Origin: Parachryseolinea silvisoli
Lineage (GTDB): Bacteria; Bacteroidota; Bacteroidia; Cytophagales; Cyclobacteriaceae
Direction of reading: 5' to 3'
Assembly (NCBI RefSeq): GCF_021190955.1
Contig: NZ_JAIOAO010000002.1
Coordinates: 620,001 to 684,000, forward strand
Length of the DNA stretch: 64,000 bases
Shown: positions 35,216 to 44,655 of the stretch, piece after piece
Numbering within the stretch: the first letter of the stretch is position 1
How the letters are laid out: each line of letters starts with the position of its first letter
The notes under the pieces: generated by a model
What the model saw: only the letters and a program-made list of their open reading frames with translations
What the model was told of the DNA's origin: nothing
Databases searched by the model: none
Position numbers and translations under genes: made by a program

Positions 35216-37040
35216 AACCATGTTCGTGCTGCTTAGCTTCTTGTCCATGGGACAGAACCAATCGGAAATTCAGTTAGCCAACGAATACCTGCTCAAGGGC
35301 GACAAAAAAAAAGCGGCTGAGCTGTACCGCGACCTGGCCAAACAAGATTTCAACACGCCGTTTGTTTATAACAATTATTTAACCGTGCTGTTGGATCTGG
35401 GGGCGTATGATGAGGCGAGTGGATATCTGAAAAGATTGTCGAAAAGAGATCCGGAAAATTTACAATACAAATTGGATGTTGGCCTGGTCTATGTGAAGTC
35501 CGGTGATTTGAACAAAGCCGATCGATATTTTCGTGAACTGATCAGTGAAAACAAAACCGCGGTGCCACGTGCCAAGATGATGGCAGAATATTTTTCGTCG
35601 CGCTCGCTCGCCGACTACGGTATCGTAACGCTGACCGAAAGCCGCGACGCGTTGGGCAACCCCAGCCTCTTTAGCCTGGACCTGGCCATGCTCTATCGCT
35701 TGAAAGGCAACCGCGATAAAATGGTGACCGAGTACCTAAACTATGTCACCCAAAATTCCGCGAACATTCAGTACGTAAAAAATATTATGCAGGCGTTGCT
35801 AACAGAACCCGACGAGTTGGTAAGCCTTGAGAATCTCTTGTATGATCGCGTTCAGAAATTTCCGGATGTCGAAGTCTATTCGGATCTTCTCATTTGGGTG
35901 ACGATCCAGCAAAAAAATTTTTACGCAGCCTTCGTCCAGGCGCGAGCCTACGACAAGCGCTACAAACGTGAAGGCGAAAAATGTATTGAGGTGGCACGGG
36001 TCGCTGTGGACAACGAAGATTTTGAGAACGCCGCGAAGATCTATCGCTACGTGGCGCGTGAATATCCGCGAACCTCCAACTACCTCATCGCGACGTTGGG
36101 GCTAATTCGTACGCGCGAAGCAAAGTTGAAAAAGATCTACCCCGTGAGTGTCGACTCGGTTCGCACGCTGATCACGGATTACAAAAAATTTATAAAACAA
36201 TATCCCGACAACGCCAATGCGTTGGAAGCCACGCGCAGTCAGGCGTTACTCTTTGCGAACTATCTCGATCAAAAGGATTCTGCCGTTCATGTGTTGACAA
36301 CATTAATCAAGAACCCCAGAACTTCGCTTTACCTCAAGTCGAAAGCGAAACTCGATCTCGGTGACATTTATTTGCTAAAGGGTGAGCCCTGGGAGTCGAG
36401 CCTGTTGTATTCGCAGGTTGAAAAAACGCAAAAGGAAAATCCCGTTGGCTACGAGGCAAAGTTGAAGAACGCAAAGCTCTCATACTACAAAGGAAATTTT
36501 AAGCTCGCCCAGGAGCACCTCGATATCCTGAAAGAAGCTACGACCCGTGAGATTGCAAACGACGCATTGGACTTGAGCATGCGGATAAAAGAAAATATCG
36601 CTTTTGACTCGGCGGGTGAAGCGCTGAAAGAATACGCATCGATCGAGCTACTGTTGTACCAAAATAAAACGAATGATGCTTTGAGCCGACTGGGCAAATT
36701 GAAACAAGGTGTCTCTGCCTCGGGAACAACTTTTTCAAACCAGGGTATATTGGACGATGTCTACTGGCTGGAAGCGAACATCCATATGCAGCGGGGTGAG
36801 TTTGAACCGGCGCTGGCCCTGCTTCAGAAAATTCAACAGGAATTCGGTGAAGACATTCTTGCCGACGACGCTTATTTTTTGGAGGGCGATATCTACGAGC
36901 GTCAACTAAAAAATAAAGAAAAAGCGATGGAAATCTACCGGGACTTCCTCAACAAATATCCCGGGAGCGTTTATGCTGCAGAGGCGCGCAAGCGCTACCG
37001 TGCATTGCGTGGTGACTTCACCGAGCAACCACAACTTTGA
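35145..37040 (+). CDS. Tetratricopeptide repeat protein, exported
   Basis: About 606-631 residues. The TTG at 35145 is taken because residues 18-37 (RPSLIWTTMFVLLSFLSMGQ) make a convincing signal peptide; starting at the ATG at 35220 would leave only a 10-residue hydrophobic stretch. Many TPR units fill the rest (EIQLANEYLLKGDKKKAAEL, YIKSGDLNKADRYF-type, KEKAMEIYRDFLNKYPGSVY at the end). Probably a periplasmic scaffold; function unknown. The first codons overlap the AT-rich part of the candidate origin, so the true start is uncertain. Confidence 0.82.
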   Translation: MNTTNNNYNIYNIINTIRPSLIWTTMFVLLSFLSMGQNQSEIQLANEYLLKGDKKKAAELYRDLAKQDFNTPFVYNNYLTVLLDLGAYDEASGYLKRLSKRDPENLQYKLDVGLVYVKSGDLNKADRYFRELISENKTAVPRAKMMAEYFSSRSLADYGIVTLTESRDALGNPSLFSLDLAMLYRLKGNRDKMVTEYLNYVTQNSANIQYVKNIMQALLTEPDELVSLENLLYDRVQKFPDVEVYSDLLIWVTIQQKNFYAAFVQARAYDKRYKREGEKCIEVARVAVDNEDFENAAKIYRYVAREYPRTSNYLIATLGLIRTREAKLKKIYPVSVDSVRTLITDYKKFIKQYPDNANALEATRSQALLFANYLDQKDSAVHVLTTLIKNPRTSLYLKSKAKLDLGDIYLLKGEPWESSLLYSQVEKTQKENPVGYEAKLKNAKLSYYKGNFKLAQEHLDILKEATTREIANDALDLSMRIKENIAFDSAGEALKEYASIELLLYQNKTNDALSRLGKLKQGVSASGTTFSNQGILDDVYWLEANIHMQRGEFEPALALLQKIQQEFGEDILADDAYFLEGDIYERQLKNKEKAMEIYRDFLNKYPGSVYAAEARKRYRALRGDFTEQPQL

Positions 37041-37041
37041 T

Positions 37042-37551
37042 TTAATCCCGTGTTTCCGTGTCTTTTTTTGCCAACACGGACACGGTATCGCCAATGCGGA
37101 TCTCTCCGCCGTGAATAACCTTAGCTGTGATGCCTCCGTGTCCACGCATCGCATTATAACCGCCCGGCCCAAAATTCTCCTCCATGCGGGAACAGGGATG
37201 ACATTCGCCCGAGTATTCCAGAATGGCCTGTCCGATTTGAAACCGTTGACTTTTTAACGCCAGCAGGTTAATACCCTTGACGACAATGTTGCGACGGGTA
37301 AGTTTTGGGTCAACCGACTCCTTGCCAAGATAAGAAGCTATCGCCTGCAGGTGCTCTGCTTGGATGAGGGTCACCTGACGGCTTCCGCCGGCGTTCCTGT
37401 AGCGATCGCCCTCCAGTCCACCATCCTGTACGGCCTGAACGACATCGAGCGTCCTGACGTCCTCCAGACGTTTTGGACGGATGCTGATGAATTCGACAAT
37501 TCCTGATTGGGTAAAATTTCCAAAAAGTTCCTTGAATGCTTCTACTGCCAT
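37042..37551 (-). CDS. MOSC domain-containing protein
   Basis: 169 residues consisting of a MOSC beta-barrel: GGLEGDRYRNAGGSRQVTLI, LTRRNIVVKGINLLAL, and the conserved Cys region SGECHPCSRMEENFGPGG. MOSC proteins carry sulfur or bind molybdenum cofactor; the short YiiM-like forms act with reductases to detoxify N-hydroxylated compounds. Substrate and partner cannot be named here. It is transcribed against the flow of the flanking genes and ends one base from the TPR gene stop. Confidence 0.88.
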   Translation of the reverse strand: MAVEAFKELFGNFTQSGIVEFISIRPKRLEDVRTLDVVQAVQDGGLEGDRYRNAGGSRQVTLIQAEHLQAIASYLGKESVDPKLTRRNIVVKGINLLALKSQRFQIGQAILEYSGECHPCSRMEENFGPGGYNAMRGHGGITAKVIHGGEIRIGDTVSVLAKKDTETRD

Positions 37552-37692
37552 ATCTCTAAAAACGGACTAGAGCTCTTATTGTTGAAAATTTTAATGATTT
37601 GCCGGTCTGGCGAGCTGTGGGGAAAAAAATCCGAAAATACTCTGCATGCATAACAAGATTTTTCTACCTTCGCTACCACCAGGTGTAATCGT

Positions 37693-38142
37693 ATGCGGAA
37701 AGAAGAAACGGTAGATCACCACATAAAAACGGCATGGCACGCCATCGCCCGCATGTACAATCAGCAAGCGGGCAAATACGACATTACCACTTCGATTGGT
37801 TTTGTCTTGCTAAACATCCATGCCGAAAACGGCACGCCGGCGACTAAAATTGCCCCGCTTATGGGACTTGAGTCGCGGAGCCTGACCCGTATGTTGAAGG
37901 CGATGGAGGAGAAAAAGCTCATCTACCGCGAGCCCGATCCGGTGGATAAACGCTCGGTCAGAATTTTTCTGACGCCGCTTGGCAAAACGAAACGCGAGGT
38001 TTCCCGTCGCACGGTGTTGCAATTTAACCAGGCGGTGCGCGAAGAAATTTCGATGGAAAAGCTGGAAGTGTTTTTCGAAGTTTTGCAGAGCATTAACCAA
38101 ATTATCGACCGAAATAACATTTACGAAAAGGTAGAAAATTAA
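37693..38142 (+). CDS. MarR family transcriptional regulator of the beta-oxidation cluster
   Basis: 149 residues with the winged helix of MarR proteins (IAPLMGLESRSLTRMLKAME) and the wing DPVDKRSVRIFLTPLGK. It starts 55 bp upstream of a FadN-like gene, followed by thiolase and acyl-CoA dehydrogenase genes on the same strand. The likely role is a repressor that responds to acyl-CoA and controls this fatty acid degradation operon. The near-consensus TACCTTCG about 30 bp upstream may be part of its promoter. The ligand is inferred from context only. Confidence 0.9.
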   Translation: MRKEETVDHHIKTAWHAIARMYNQQAGKYDITTSIGFVLLNIHAENGTPATKIAPLMGLESRSLTRMLKAMEEKKLIYREPDPVDKRSVRIFLTPLGKTKREVSRRTVLQFNQAVREEISMEKLEVFFEVLQSINQIIDRNNIYEKVEN

Positions 38143-38196
38143 CTTCGTGCCGGAACGCAGAAGCGTTCTCCATGCGTGATCAAAAAATAATAACTG

Positions 38197-40596
38197 ATGA
38201 AACGTTCTATTCGCAAAGTTGCTGTCCTCGGTTCTGGTGTAATGGGTTCGGCAATTGCCTGCCATTTCGCCAACATCGGGTGCCAGGTATTGCTGCTCGA
38301 CATTGCCCCGAAGGAACTTACCGACGAGGAGAAAGCCAAAGGTTTGACGACCGATAGCAAGGCCGTTAAAAACAGAGTTGTACAAGGTTCGTTCGACCGC
38401 TCGATTAAATCGAGTCCGGGTCCGATCTATAGTAAGAAATTTATTTCACGCATTGCACTCGGCAACTTTGACGACGACATGTCCAGAATCAAAGACATGG
38501 ATTGGATCATCGAAGTTGTCGTTGAAAATCTCGATATCAAAAGGAAAGTTTACGAGCAGGTAGAAAAATTCCGCAAGCCGGGAACGCTGGTAACTTCCAA
38601 CACATCGGGTATACCTATTCACCTGATGGCGGAAGGAAGAAGCGACGACTTCAGGAAAAACTTTGCCGGCACCCACTTCTTTAACCCACCGCGCTACCTC
38701 AAGCTATTTGAAATTATTCCGACAAAAGATACCGACGCCGAGGTTGTAAAATTCCTGATGCACTACGGCGATCTTTACCTCGGAAAGACCACTGTACTTT
38801 GTAAAGATACACCGGCCTTTATCGGCAACCGTGTTGGTGTGTGGGGTCTGTTGAAAGTGATCGACTCGATGCGCAAGTTCGACCTGAACGTTGACGAGGT
38901 TGACAAACTTACGGGCCCGGTGATTGGCCGTCCCAAGTCGGCGACGTTCCGCACGTCGGACCTTGTCGGTCTCGATACACTCATCAAAGTGGCGAATAAC
39001 TTATACGCCGCGCTGCCCAACGACGAAGGCCGCGAAATGTTTAAGCTTCCCGAGGTTGTTACCCAACTCGAAAAAAATAAATGGCTCGGTGATAAGACCG
39101 GCCAGGGCTTTTACAAAAAATCGAAAAACGCAAAAGGCGAGACCGAGATTCTGACCCTCGACCTGAAGACGCTCGAGTATAAGCCGAAAGCGAAGGCAAA
39201 GTTTGCCACGCTCGAAACGACGAAGGCGATCGATAATTTGAAAGATCGTTTCAAAGTATTGCTAGCCGGAAAAGACAAAGCGGGTGATTTTTATCGCGAT
39301 GCATTCTTTGGACTGTTCACCTATGCCAGCAACCGCATTCCGGAAATATCGGATGAGCTCTATAAAATTGACGACGCCATCTGTGCGGGCTTCGGCTGGG
39401 AGTTGGGGCCGTTCGAAACATGGGATGCCGTCGGCATTGAAAAAAGTCTGCCGGCGATGGAGGCCATCGGGTATAAACCGGCGGCCTGGGTAAACGAGCT
39501 GTTGGCGGCCGGACACAAATCCTTCTACCGCATAGAAAACGGCAAGCGTCAGTATTACGACATTCCGTCAAAGTCGTATAAAAATATTCCGGGCAAAGAA
39601 GAGTTTATCATTCTCGAAAACCTCAGCGACAAAGTAGTTTGGAAAAATGCAGAGTCGAAAGTGACCGACCTGGGCGACGGTGTGATCAACTTCTCGTGGC
39701 ACAGCAAAAGTTATACACTGGGCAGCTCGGTGATCGAGGGGCTTAACAAAGCGATCGACCTGGCGGAAAAAGATTATCGCGGCCTGGTCGTCGGTCACCA
39801 GGGTGCCGACTTTTCACTCGGCGCGAATCTCGGTCTGGTCTTTATGTTTGCCATCGAACAAGAGTATGACGAGATCGACTTTATGGTACGTCAATTCCAA
39901 AACTCCGTCATGCGTCTTCGCTACTCCTCGATACCGGTAGTGGTCGCGCCACAAGGACGGACCCTGGGTGGTGGTTGCGAAATGACGTTGCATTCCGACC
40001 TCGCACAGGCGGCGGCCGAAACGTATATCGGCTTGGTGGAAGTAGGGGTGGGCCTCATTCCGGGTGGTGGCGGAACCAAAGAGCTGGCCAAGCGTGTAAG
40101 CGATGCGTTGGAAGAGGGCGATGTGGAGCTGAATGCTTTGCAAAATGCTTTCATGAACATTGCCACGGCGAAAGTTGCTTTGTCGGCCGAGGAGGCGCGG
40201 GAGATGGGGATCCTGCGACAGAAAGATCGTATCTCGGTGAACAAAGATCGTCAGCTATTGGATGCGAAAGCAGCCGTGATCGAGCTGGCCGATGCCGGGT
40301 ATACTATGCCGGTGCCGGCAAAAAATATTAAAGTACAGGGGCGTACGGGTATGGCGCTCTTTATGGCAGGCATTGAAGGTATGCGTATGGGCAACTACAT
40401 CAGCGATCACGACAAAAAAATTGCCGGATGGATTGCCAATGTTATGTGCGGCGGCGACTTGTCCTATCCGCAGGAAGTAAGCGAGCAATATCTGCTTGAC
40501 CTCGAGCGCGAGGCCTTTGTTTCGTTAACAGGCGAAAAGAAAACGCTCGAAAGAATTCAATCGATCTTAACCGGCGGCAAGCCGCTGAGAAACTAA
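38197..40596 (+). CDS. 3-hydroxyacyl-CoA dehydrogenase / enoyl-CoA hydratase (FadN type)
   Basis: 799 residues in FadN order: first the NAD-binding hydroxyacyl-CoA dehydrogenase (VAVLGSGVMGSAIACHFANI, and GTHFFNPPRYLKLFEIIP), then its C-terminal domains, then a crotonase domain (LGGGCEMTLHSDLA, VEVGVGLIPGGGGTKELA). E. coli FadB has the reverse order. It performs the hydration and NAD-dependent oxidation steps of beta-oxidation in the cytoplasm. The downstream genes supply the remaining steps, as in the Bacillus fadNAE operon. Confidence 0.94.
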   Translation: MKRSIRKVAVLGSGVMGSAIACHFANIGCQVLLLDIAPKELTDEEKAKGLTTDSKAVKNRVVQGSFDRSIKSSPGPIYSKKFISRIALGNFDDDMSRIKDMDWIIEVVVENLDIKRKVYEQVEKFRKPGTLVTSNTSGIPIHLMAEGRSDDFRKNFAGTHFFNPPRYLKLFEIIPTKDTDAEVVKFLMHYGDLYLGKTTVLCKDTPAFIGNRVGVWGLLKVIDSMRKFDLNVDEVDKLTGPVIGRPKSATFRTSDLVGLDTLIKVANNLYAALPNDEGREMFKLPEVVTQLEKNKWLGDKTGQGFYKKSKNAKGETEILTLDLKTLEYKPKAKAKFATLETTKAIDNLKDRFKVLLAGKDKAGDFYRDAFFGLFTYASNRIPEISDELYKIDDAICAGFGWELGPFETWDAVGIEKSLPAMEAIGYKPAAWVNELLAAGHKSFYRIENGKRQYYDIPSKSYKNIPGKEEFIILENLSDKVVWKNAESKVTDLGDGVINFSWHSKSYTLGSSVIEGLNKAIDLAEKDYRGLVVGHQGADFSLGANLGLVFMFAIEQEYDEIDFMVRQFQNSVMRLRYSSIPVVVAPQGRTLGGGCEMTLHSDLAQAAAETYIGLVEVGVGLIPGGGGTKELAKRVSDALEEGDVELNALQNAFMNIATAKVALSAEEAREMGILRQKDRISVNKDRQLLDAKAAVIELADAGYTMPVPAKNIKVQGRTGMALFMAGIEGMRMGNYISDHDKKIAGWIANVMCGGDLSYPQEVSEQYLLDLEREAFVSLTGEKKTLERIQSILTGGKPLRN

Positions 40597-40609
40597 AAAG
40601 AAAAAAACT

Positions 40610-41785
40610 ATGAACGCATATATCGTAGCTGGTTTTAGAACGGGTGTCGGCAAGGCTAAAAAAGGAGGTTTCCGTTTTACACGTCCCGACGATCTCGCCG
40701 CAGAAGTCATTAAGCACCTGGTGAAATCTGTACCAGGTCTTGAAAATAAAATGGTCGACGACCTTATCGTCGGCAACGCTGTGCCTGAAGCGGAGCAAGG
40801 CATGCAGATGGGTCGCATGATTTCGCTGCTCGCCCTGGGTATTGACATTCCGGGTATGGTGGTGAATCGTTACTGCGGCTCGGGTGTCGAAACGATCGCG
40901 ATTGCGAGTCAACGCATTCAGGCTGGTCAGGCGGATGTCATTATTGCCGGTGGAACGGAGTCCATGTCGCTGGTGCCGGTGATGGGTGTTAAGACGGCTT
41001 TGAATTATACCATTGCAAAGGATCATCCGACCTATTATACCAGCATGGGCCTTACGGCCGAAGAGGTTTCGAAGCAATTCAAAATCTCCCGCGAAGAGCA
41101 AGATCAATTCTCGTACGAATCACATATGAAAGCGGCGGCGGCGTGGAAGGCTGGAAAATTTAAAGATGAGGTCGTACCGATTACGGTGAAAGAAACTTAT
41201 GTGGATGAGAACATGAAGAAAAAAACGCGTGAGTTCATCGTCGATAAAGACGAGGGTATTCGCGCCGATACCACGGTGGAGGGCCTCGCGAAGCTGAAGC
41301 CTGTATTTGCTGCAGGCGGTACGGTTACGGCGGGCAACTCTTCGCAGACTTCTGACGGTGCCGCGTTTGTGGTGGTGATGTCGGAACGCATGGTCAATCA
41401 ACTAAATCTGAAACCCATCGCCCGTATGGTGAGCTATGCGGCAGCCGGTGTGGACCCGCGCATCATGGGCATTGGCCCGGTGGCGGCAATACCCAAAGCA
41501 TTAAAAATTGCCGGACTAAAACTGGACGATATTGGTCTGTTCGAGCTCAACGAAGCCTTTGCGGCACAGTCGCTGGCGGTTGTAAAAGAACTAGGCATTG
41601 ACCGGAGTAAGCTGAACGTAAACGGCGGCGCCATTGCCGTCGGTCACCCCTTGGGGTCGTCGGGCGCGCGCTTGTCGGTTCAGCTCTTTAACGAGATGCG
41701 TCGTCAGAACAAGAAGTACGGTATGGTGACTGCTTGTGTGGGGGGTGGCCAGGGTGTTGCCGGCATTTATGAATTGTTGAATTAA
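40610..41785 (+). CDS. Acetyl-CoA C-acyltransferase (3-ketoacyl-CoA thiolase)
   Basis: 391 residues, typical thiolase length. Nucleophilic Cys is in NRYCGSGVETIA (about residue 88), the His in GGAIAVGHPLGSSGARL, and the second catalytic Cys in MVTACVGGGQGVA near the C-terminus. It cleaves 3-ketoacyl-CoA with CoA to yield acetyl-CoA, the last step of beta-oxidation. It lies 13 bp after the FadN-like gene and 24 bp before the acyl-CoA dehydrogenase, a clear operon. FadA-type is more likely than biosynthetic AtoB from this context. Confidence 0.95.
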   Translation: MNAYIVAGFRTGVGKAKKGGFRFTRPDDLAAEVIKHLVKSVPGLENKMVDDLIVGNAVPEAEQGMQMGRMISLLALGIDIPGMVVNRYCGSGVETIAIASQRIQAGQADVIIAGGTESMSLVPVMGVKTALNYTIAKDHPTYYTSMGLTAEEVSKQFKISREEQDQFSYESHMKAAAAWKAGKFKDEVVPITVKETYVDENMKKKTREFIVDKDEGIRADTTVEGLAKLKPVFAAGGTVTAGNSSQTSDGAAFVVVMSERMVNQLNLKPIARMVSYAAAGVDPRIMGIGPVAAIPKALKIAGLKLDDIGLFELNEAFAAQSLAVVKELGIDRSKLNVNGGAIAVGHPLGSSGARLSVQLFNEMRRQNKKYGMVTACVGGGQGVAGIYELLN

Positions 41786-41809
41786 GAAAATTAAAAATAG
41801 GATCGGGTT

Positions 41810-43612
41810 ATGAGCACAGCATCAGCAACGAAACAAGCCATCAAGGGCGGTGAATTTTTGATCCGCGACACGGCAGCGGCCGACATTTTCATTCCGGAGG
41901 AATTCAATGAAGAGCAGCGCATGATCATGCAGCAGTGCCGCGACTTCCTGGCGAAGGAAGTATGGCCGCGCCTGGATGAAATTGATTCCCAGAAAGATCC
42001 GAAGCTTATGCCTTCCATCCTCGACAAAGCGGGTGAGCTGGGCTTACTGGGCACATCGGTGCCGCAAGAGTTAGGTGGTTTTGGCATGGACTTTAACACC
42101 ACGATGTTGGTGGCGGAAGTTATCGGCGCGGGCCACTCGGTGGCGGTAGCGCTTTCAGCGCACACTGGTATCGGCACACTGCCCATTCTCTATTACGGAA
42201 ACGAAGAGCAAAAGAAAAAATATATTCCGAAGCTGGCGACCGGTGAATGGAAGGCTGCCTACTGTTTGACAGAACCCGATTCTGGTTCGGATGCCAACAG
42301 CGGTAAAACGAAAGCAATCCTGAGCAGCGATGGTAAACACTATGTCCTCAATGGTCAGAAAATGTGGATCACCAACGGTGGCTTTGCCGATATATTTGTC
42401 GTGTTTGCCAAAATTGACAACGACAAAAACCTGACGGCATTTATCGTTGAAAAATCGTTTGGCGGCATCACCATGAACGAAGAAGAAAAGAAGATGGGGA
42501 TCAAAGGATCGTCTACCCGTCAGATCTTTTTCAACGACTGCAAAGTGCCGGTCGAAAATATGTTGAGCGAACGCGAGAACGGTTTCAAGATCGCCGTGAA
42601 CATTCTCAACATTGGTCGGATTAAGCTGGGTATTGCAGCCCTTGGCGGCAGCAAGCATACAACATCAATTGCCACGCGGTATGCGAATGAGCGCAAACAG
42701 TTTGGTACATCGATCTCTGCTTTCGGCGCGATCAAACATAAGATCGCCGAAATGGCTACTCGCATTTTTGCTTCGGAGTCGGCGCATTATCGTGCCGGTC
42801 AAAATATCGACGACGCCTACCATGGTTTTGTTTCCGCCGGAACAGATTCGTCAAAAGCTCGTCTGAAAGCACTGGAAGAATTTGCGATTGAATGTGCGAT
42901 TTTGAAAGTGCACGGTTCAGAAGTTCTCGACTTTACGGTTGACGAAGGTGTGCAGATTTATGGCGGCATGGGCTTTTCGGCGGAAGGGCCGATGGACCGT
43001 GCGTATCGTGATGCGCGGATCAATCGGATCTTTGAAGGTACCAATGAGATTAACCGACTATTGACAGTCGACATGCTGCTGAAGCGTGCGATGAAAGGTT
43101 CGATCGATTTGATGACGCCCGCCATGGGCGTACAAAAAGAATTACTTGCCATTCCGGATTTTGGGGCTGCCGAAGAAGAAGGAGTTTTTGTGAAAGAGAA
43201 GAAGGTGTTGGCCAACCTGAAAAAAGCAGGCTTGATGGTCGCTGGCTCTGCCGTGCAAAAATTCATGATGAAGCTGTCGGAGCAGCAAGAGATTTTGATG
43301 AGCCTGGCGGATATGATGATTGAAATTTATGTAGCGGAGTCAACATTGCTACGGGTGGAGAAGATCATCGGCCAGAAGGGTGAGAAAGCAGCGGAGCTTC
43401 AAACGGAAATGGCTTTGATTTATTTGCACCATGCGGTTGGCAAAGCCGCTGCCGCCGGTCGCGAAGCAATCTCCGCGTTCGCCGAAGGTGATGAGCAACG
43501 TCTGTTGCTCATGGGCCTGAAGCGGTTCACAAAAATTGACGCCTACAATCTGAAAGATGCGCGCAGAAAAGTCGCGGACTATGTTATTCAAAAAGGAGAA
43601 TATCCTTTCTAA
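41810..43612 (+). CDS. Acyl-CoA dehydrogenase, FadE-like, 600 aa
   Basis: 600 residues: a standard acyl-CoA dehydrogenase core (AYCLTEPDSGSDANSGKTKA, QIYGGMGFSAEGPMDRAYRD, IFEGTNEINRLL) plus a C-terminal extension of about 180 residues, as in Bacillus FadE and VLCAD-like enzymes. The catalytic Glu is expected in the region before QIYGGMGF. It makes the first oxidation of acyl-CoA with FAD and hands electrons to ETF. No etf genes are in the window; two membrane Fe-S proteins 4 kb downstream may act later in that path. Confidence 0.94.
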   Translation: MSTASATKQAIKGGEFLIRDTAAADIFIPEEFNEEQRMIMQQCRDFLAKEVWPRLDEIDSQKDPKLMPSILDKAGELGLLGTSVPQELGGFGMDFNTTMLVAEVIGAGHSVAVALSAHTGIGTLPILYYGNEEQKKKYIPKLATGEWKAAYCLTEPDSGSDANSGKTKAILSSDGKHYVLNGQKMWITNGGFADIFVVFAKIDNDKNLTAFIVEKSFGGITMNEEEKKMGIKGSSTRQIFFNDCKVPVENMLSERENGFKIAVNILNIGRIKLGIAALGGSKHTTSIATRYANERKQFGTSISAFGAIKHKIAEMATRIFASESAHYRAGQNIDDAYHGFVSAGTDSSKARLKALEEFAIECAILKVHGSEVLDFTVDEGVQIYGGMGFSAEGPMDRAYRDARINRIFEGTNEINRLLTVDMLLKRAMKGSIDLMTPAMGVQKELLAIPDFGAAEEEGVFVKEKKVLANLKKAGLMVAGSAVQKFMMKLSEQQEILMSLADMMIEIYVAESTLLRVEKIIGQKGEKAAELQTEMALIYLHHAVGKAAAAGREAISAFAEGDEQRLLLMGLKRFTKIDAYNLKDARRKVADYVIQKGEYPF

Positions 43613-43638
43613 GATTCTCATTCCTATAACCTAAACTG

Positions 43639-43669
43639 AAAAGGGCCGGAGTCATCTGGCCTTTTTTTA
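43639..43669 (+). terminator. Terminator of the beta-oxidation operon
   Basis: An AAAAGGGCC...GGCCTTTTTTT hairpin with a loop of about 10 bases and a T-run lies about 30 bp after the acyl-CoA dehydrogenase stop. The 230-bp gap to the next gene holds nothing else I can support. Confidence 0.75.
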
Positions 43670-43844
43670 TTGCCCCGGTGGACATACGGAGGTGTTCATA
43701 TTTGTAAAGAGCACTGTTCGTATTTCGATCAATATGCCGAATACGAAAAAAGGAAAAGTCTGTTTTTGGCGAAATTTTGATGCTTTTTAAGCTCTACCGC
43801 AAGGTGCACGATCTTTGATGTAGCCAGATCAAACCTGATTGGAT

Positions 43845-44129
43845 ATGAAAGCGATAACAATATCAATCCTGATTTTAGTACTGGTAGTATTTGCCATTCC
43901 CTTTTCTTTTGCCATCGTTGGCCTGGTGCTGGGCGCGGTGGGCGGCGTGATCGGTTTCGTTTTTGGAATCATCGGCGCCGTGATTGGCGGCGTGTTTGAA
44001 CTGCTCGGCAGTATCATCAGCCTGCCGTTTCACGGCTTCCATTGCCATGTGCCCTTTATTTCAGGCAACATCTTTACCGTGGCAGCCATCGTGCTGGTGG
44101 CCGTTATTCTGGTAAAGGCCCGCCGTTAA
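43845..44129 (+). CDS. Small glycine-rich membrane protein, 94 aa
   Basis: ATG at 43845 chosen over a TTG two codons earlier. Two or three hydrophobic segments cover nearly the entire protein (ISILILVLVVFAIPFSFAIV, GAVGGVIGFVFGIIGAVIGG), with a short His/Cys loop FHGFHCHVP, and a basic end KARR. The GxxxG-like glycine periodicity suggests tight helix packing or oligomerisation in the membrane. No family is recognised. Confidence 0.7.
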   Translation: MKAITISILILVLVVFAIPFSFAIVGLVLGAVGGVIGFVFGIIGAVIGGVFELLGSIISLPFHGFHCHVPFISGNIFTVAAIVLVAVILVKARR

Positions 44130-44130
44130 G

Positions 44131-44514
44131 CTACGCCACGGGATGCCTGTTGTACAGTGCCGGATTAAGAAAATATTTTGAATACACCGGATTTCGCTTC
44201 ACCTCCACCAACGTCGGTTTGTGCGTGTTGGTAAAAATGACTTTGTATTGAAACTCAAATCCTTTTTCTGTACGAATGTCTTTGCGTACGATGTACCATT
44301 GTTTGTCATACGGGTTTAGCACTTTCACCTGTAAGTGAAACAAGCCCGGTGAGCTTCGCACGCGAACAAAATTGCCGGTCTGTTTAGTATATAGCTTACC
44401 GTTTATCGTCACCTGAATACGCGCCCCTTTGTCCGTTTGAATGGCGATGCCAGAGTCATAGGCCATAGCATGTATGGAGCCCATCAGCAGAAAAACCAAC
44501 ACAGAATATTTCAT
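44131..44514 (-). CDS. Exported hypothetical protein, 127 aa
   Basis: Signal peptide MKYSVLVFLLMGSIHAMA followed by a small beta-rich domain (IAIQTDKGARIQVTINGKLY, GLFHLQVKVLNPYDKQWYIV). The mature part looks like a short periplasmic or secreted beta-sandwich, similar in feel to PEGA-like envelope domains. It ends one base from the convergent membrane-protein gene. Function unknown. Confidence 0.72.
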   Translation of the reverse strand: MKYSVLVFLLMGSIHAMAYDSGIAIQTDKGARIQVTINGKLYTKQTGNFVRVRSSPGLFHLQVKVLNPYDKQWYIVRKDIRTEKGFEFQYKVIFTNTHKPTLVEVKRNPVYSKYFLNPALYNRHPVA

Positions 44515-44577
44515 GGCTCGATTGTTTTACACTTATGGTATTACAACCACCGTGCCATCATTGACAATATAAAAAAG

Positions 44578-44606
44578 AAAAAGGCTGCGGAAAACGCAAC
44601 CTTTTT
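44578..44606 (-). terminator. Terminator of the OmpA-family gene
   Basis: AAAAAGG-TGCG/CGCA-CCTTTTT hairpin with a 5-base loop and one mismatch. It lies 50 bp after the OmpA gene stop, and the arms form the A/T tracts. Confidence 0.75.
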
Positions 44607-44655
44607 CAATTCACGAGATTTTTAATCTTGTTTTGATATGGCGCCAGCGGCGCCG